A stretch of 5,332 bases of DNA from Puniceicoccales bacterium (GTDB lineage Bacteria > Verrucomicrobiota > Verrucomicrobiia > Opitutales > UBA953), in contig JAITPT010000289.1 in the NCBI GenBank assembly GCA_031289285.1, positions 1 to 5,332 on the forward strand. Reading direction: 5' to 3'. The translations under genes were made by a program, and so were the position numbers. A model generated the notes under the pieces. The model searched no databases and was not told where the DNA came from. It saw only the letters and a list, made by a program, of their open reading frames with translations. How positions within the stretch are numbered: position 1 is the stretch's first letter; every line of letters begins with the position of its first letter. Below are positions 4,858-5,332 of the stretch, in pieces.

Positions 4858-5332
4858 ATGGCAATCTACTTCCCCGAAGTAAAAACAACCGTCCCCTACG
4901 AAGGACCCGACAGCAAAAACCCGCTCGCCTATAAATGGTATAACCCGGAGCAAGTCGTCGCCGGCAAAACAATGGCCGAGCACTTCCGCTTCGCCATCGC
5001 CTACTGGCACACCTACAAAGCCGCCGGCGTTGACATGTTCGGCCCCGCCGCGTGGGCGCGCAAATGGAACGCGGGCACACCGCTCAAGGTCGCCAGCCAA
5101 GCACTCGCCGCCAACTTCGAGTTCGTCCAAAAACTCGGCCTCGGCTACTACTGCTTCCACGACCGCGACATCGCCCCCGAAGGCAACAGCGTCGCCGAGT
5201 CCGAGAAGAACCTCCAGACCGTCGTCAAAGAAGCCGCCAAGTATCAAAAAGACACCGGTGTCAAGCTCCTTTGGGGCACCGCTAATCTTTTCGGCAACCC
5301 GCGCTTCACGCACGGCGCCGGCACCAACCCAG
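4858..5332 (+). CDS. xylA: Xylose isomerase XylA, N-terminal part (runs off the window)
   Basis: XylA interconverts D-xylose and D-xylulose in the cytoplasm and needs divalent metal ions. The first 158 residues are visible; class II enzymes are about 440. The protein starts MAIYFPEV and shows YEGPDSKNPLAYKWYNP (14-30), the family N-terminal signature. EHFRFAIAYWHTYKAAGVDMFG (41-62) follows, with the WHT segment. YYCFHDRDIAPEG (97-109) carries His101 and Asp104, the same numbers as the active-site pair in the Escherichia coli enzyme. KLLWGTANLFGNPRF (136-150) and THGAGTNP are the next conserved block. The frame is open to the window end, with no sign of damage. ATG 4858 is the natural start by family alignment. 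The gene is divergent from the NMO-like gene, with a leader containing inverted repeats. Downstream genes, such as a xylulokinase, would lie outside the window. Confidence 0.95.
   Translation, partial: MAIYFPEVKTTVPYEGPDSKNPLAYKWYNPEQVVAGKTMAEHFRFAIAYWHTYKAAGVDMFGPAAWARKWNAGTPLKVASQALAANFEFVQKLGLGYYCFHDRDIAPEGNSVAESEKNLQTVVKEAAKYQKDTGVKLLWGTANLFGNPRFTHGAGTNP

Overview
The window reads as bacterial chromosome with GC-rich, alanine-rich coding regions. The genes mostly lack Shine-Dalgarno sequences, and xylA follows an AC-rich, CA-repeat leader. The combination of a PrmA, a long nitronate-monooxygenase-type flavoprotein, PurE and a class II xylose isomerase, with Ala-rich tails, would suit a Verrucomicrobiota (Opitutales-like) genome. 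That assignment is inference from style and gene set, not proven by any marker here.

Layout. Positions 1-236 hold no recognisable gene. Positions 237-780 hold the wreck of a zinc-ribbon/helix-turn-helix transposase gene, split by a 161-bp fold-back element (317-477). A second, nearly identical copy lies at 828-988. Both copies are complete end to end: each has matching terminal inverted repeats and is itself one long imperfect palindrome. Each is flanked by a short direct repeat that looks like a target-site duplication, TATCAT for copy 1 and TTTTAA/GTTTAA for copy 2. They look like non-autonomous (MITE-like) elements. Downstream is prmA (1095-1985, +), convergent with purE (2624-2052, -) across a 66-bp gap. 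Upstream of purE on the same strand is a flavin-dependent nitronate monooxygenase-like gene (4543-2693, -). After 314 bp of intergenic DNA containing an attenuator- or terminator-like set of inverted repeats, xylA starts on the + strand (4858) and runs off the window.

How the genes work together. prmA (modification of ribosomal protein L11), purE (de novo purine synthesis) and xylA (xylose entry to the pentose phosphate pathway) are ordinary housekeeping or catabolic genes and do not form one pathway. The NMO-like gene and purE may be co-transcribed (68-bp gap), but no functional link is evident.

The most unusual items are four. First, the fold-back element pair, where removing copy 1 plus one TATCAT restores a continuous zinc-ribbon frame. 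Second, the 126-residue Ala-rich tail on the NMO-like protein, with a run of 11-residue units. Third, two competing CTTGCGC arms that can each pair with one downstream GCGCAAG arm before a T-run upstream of xylA. Fourth, the Ala-rich N-terminal extension of PurE. I did not find a convincing new defence system or multi-gene system.
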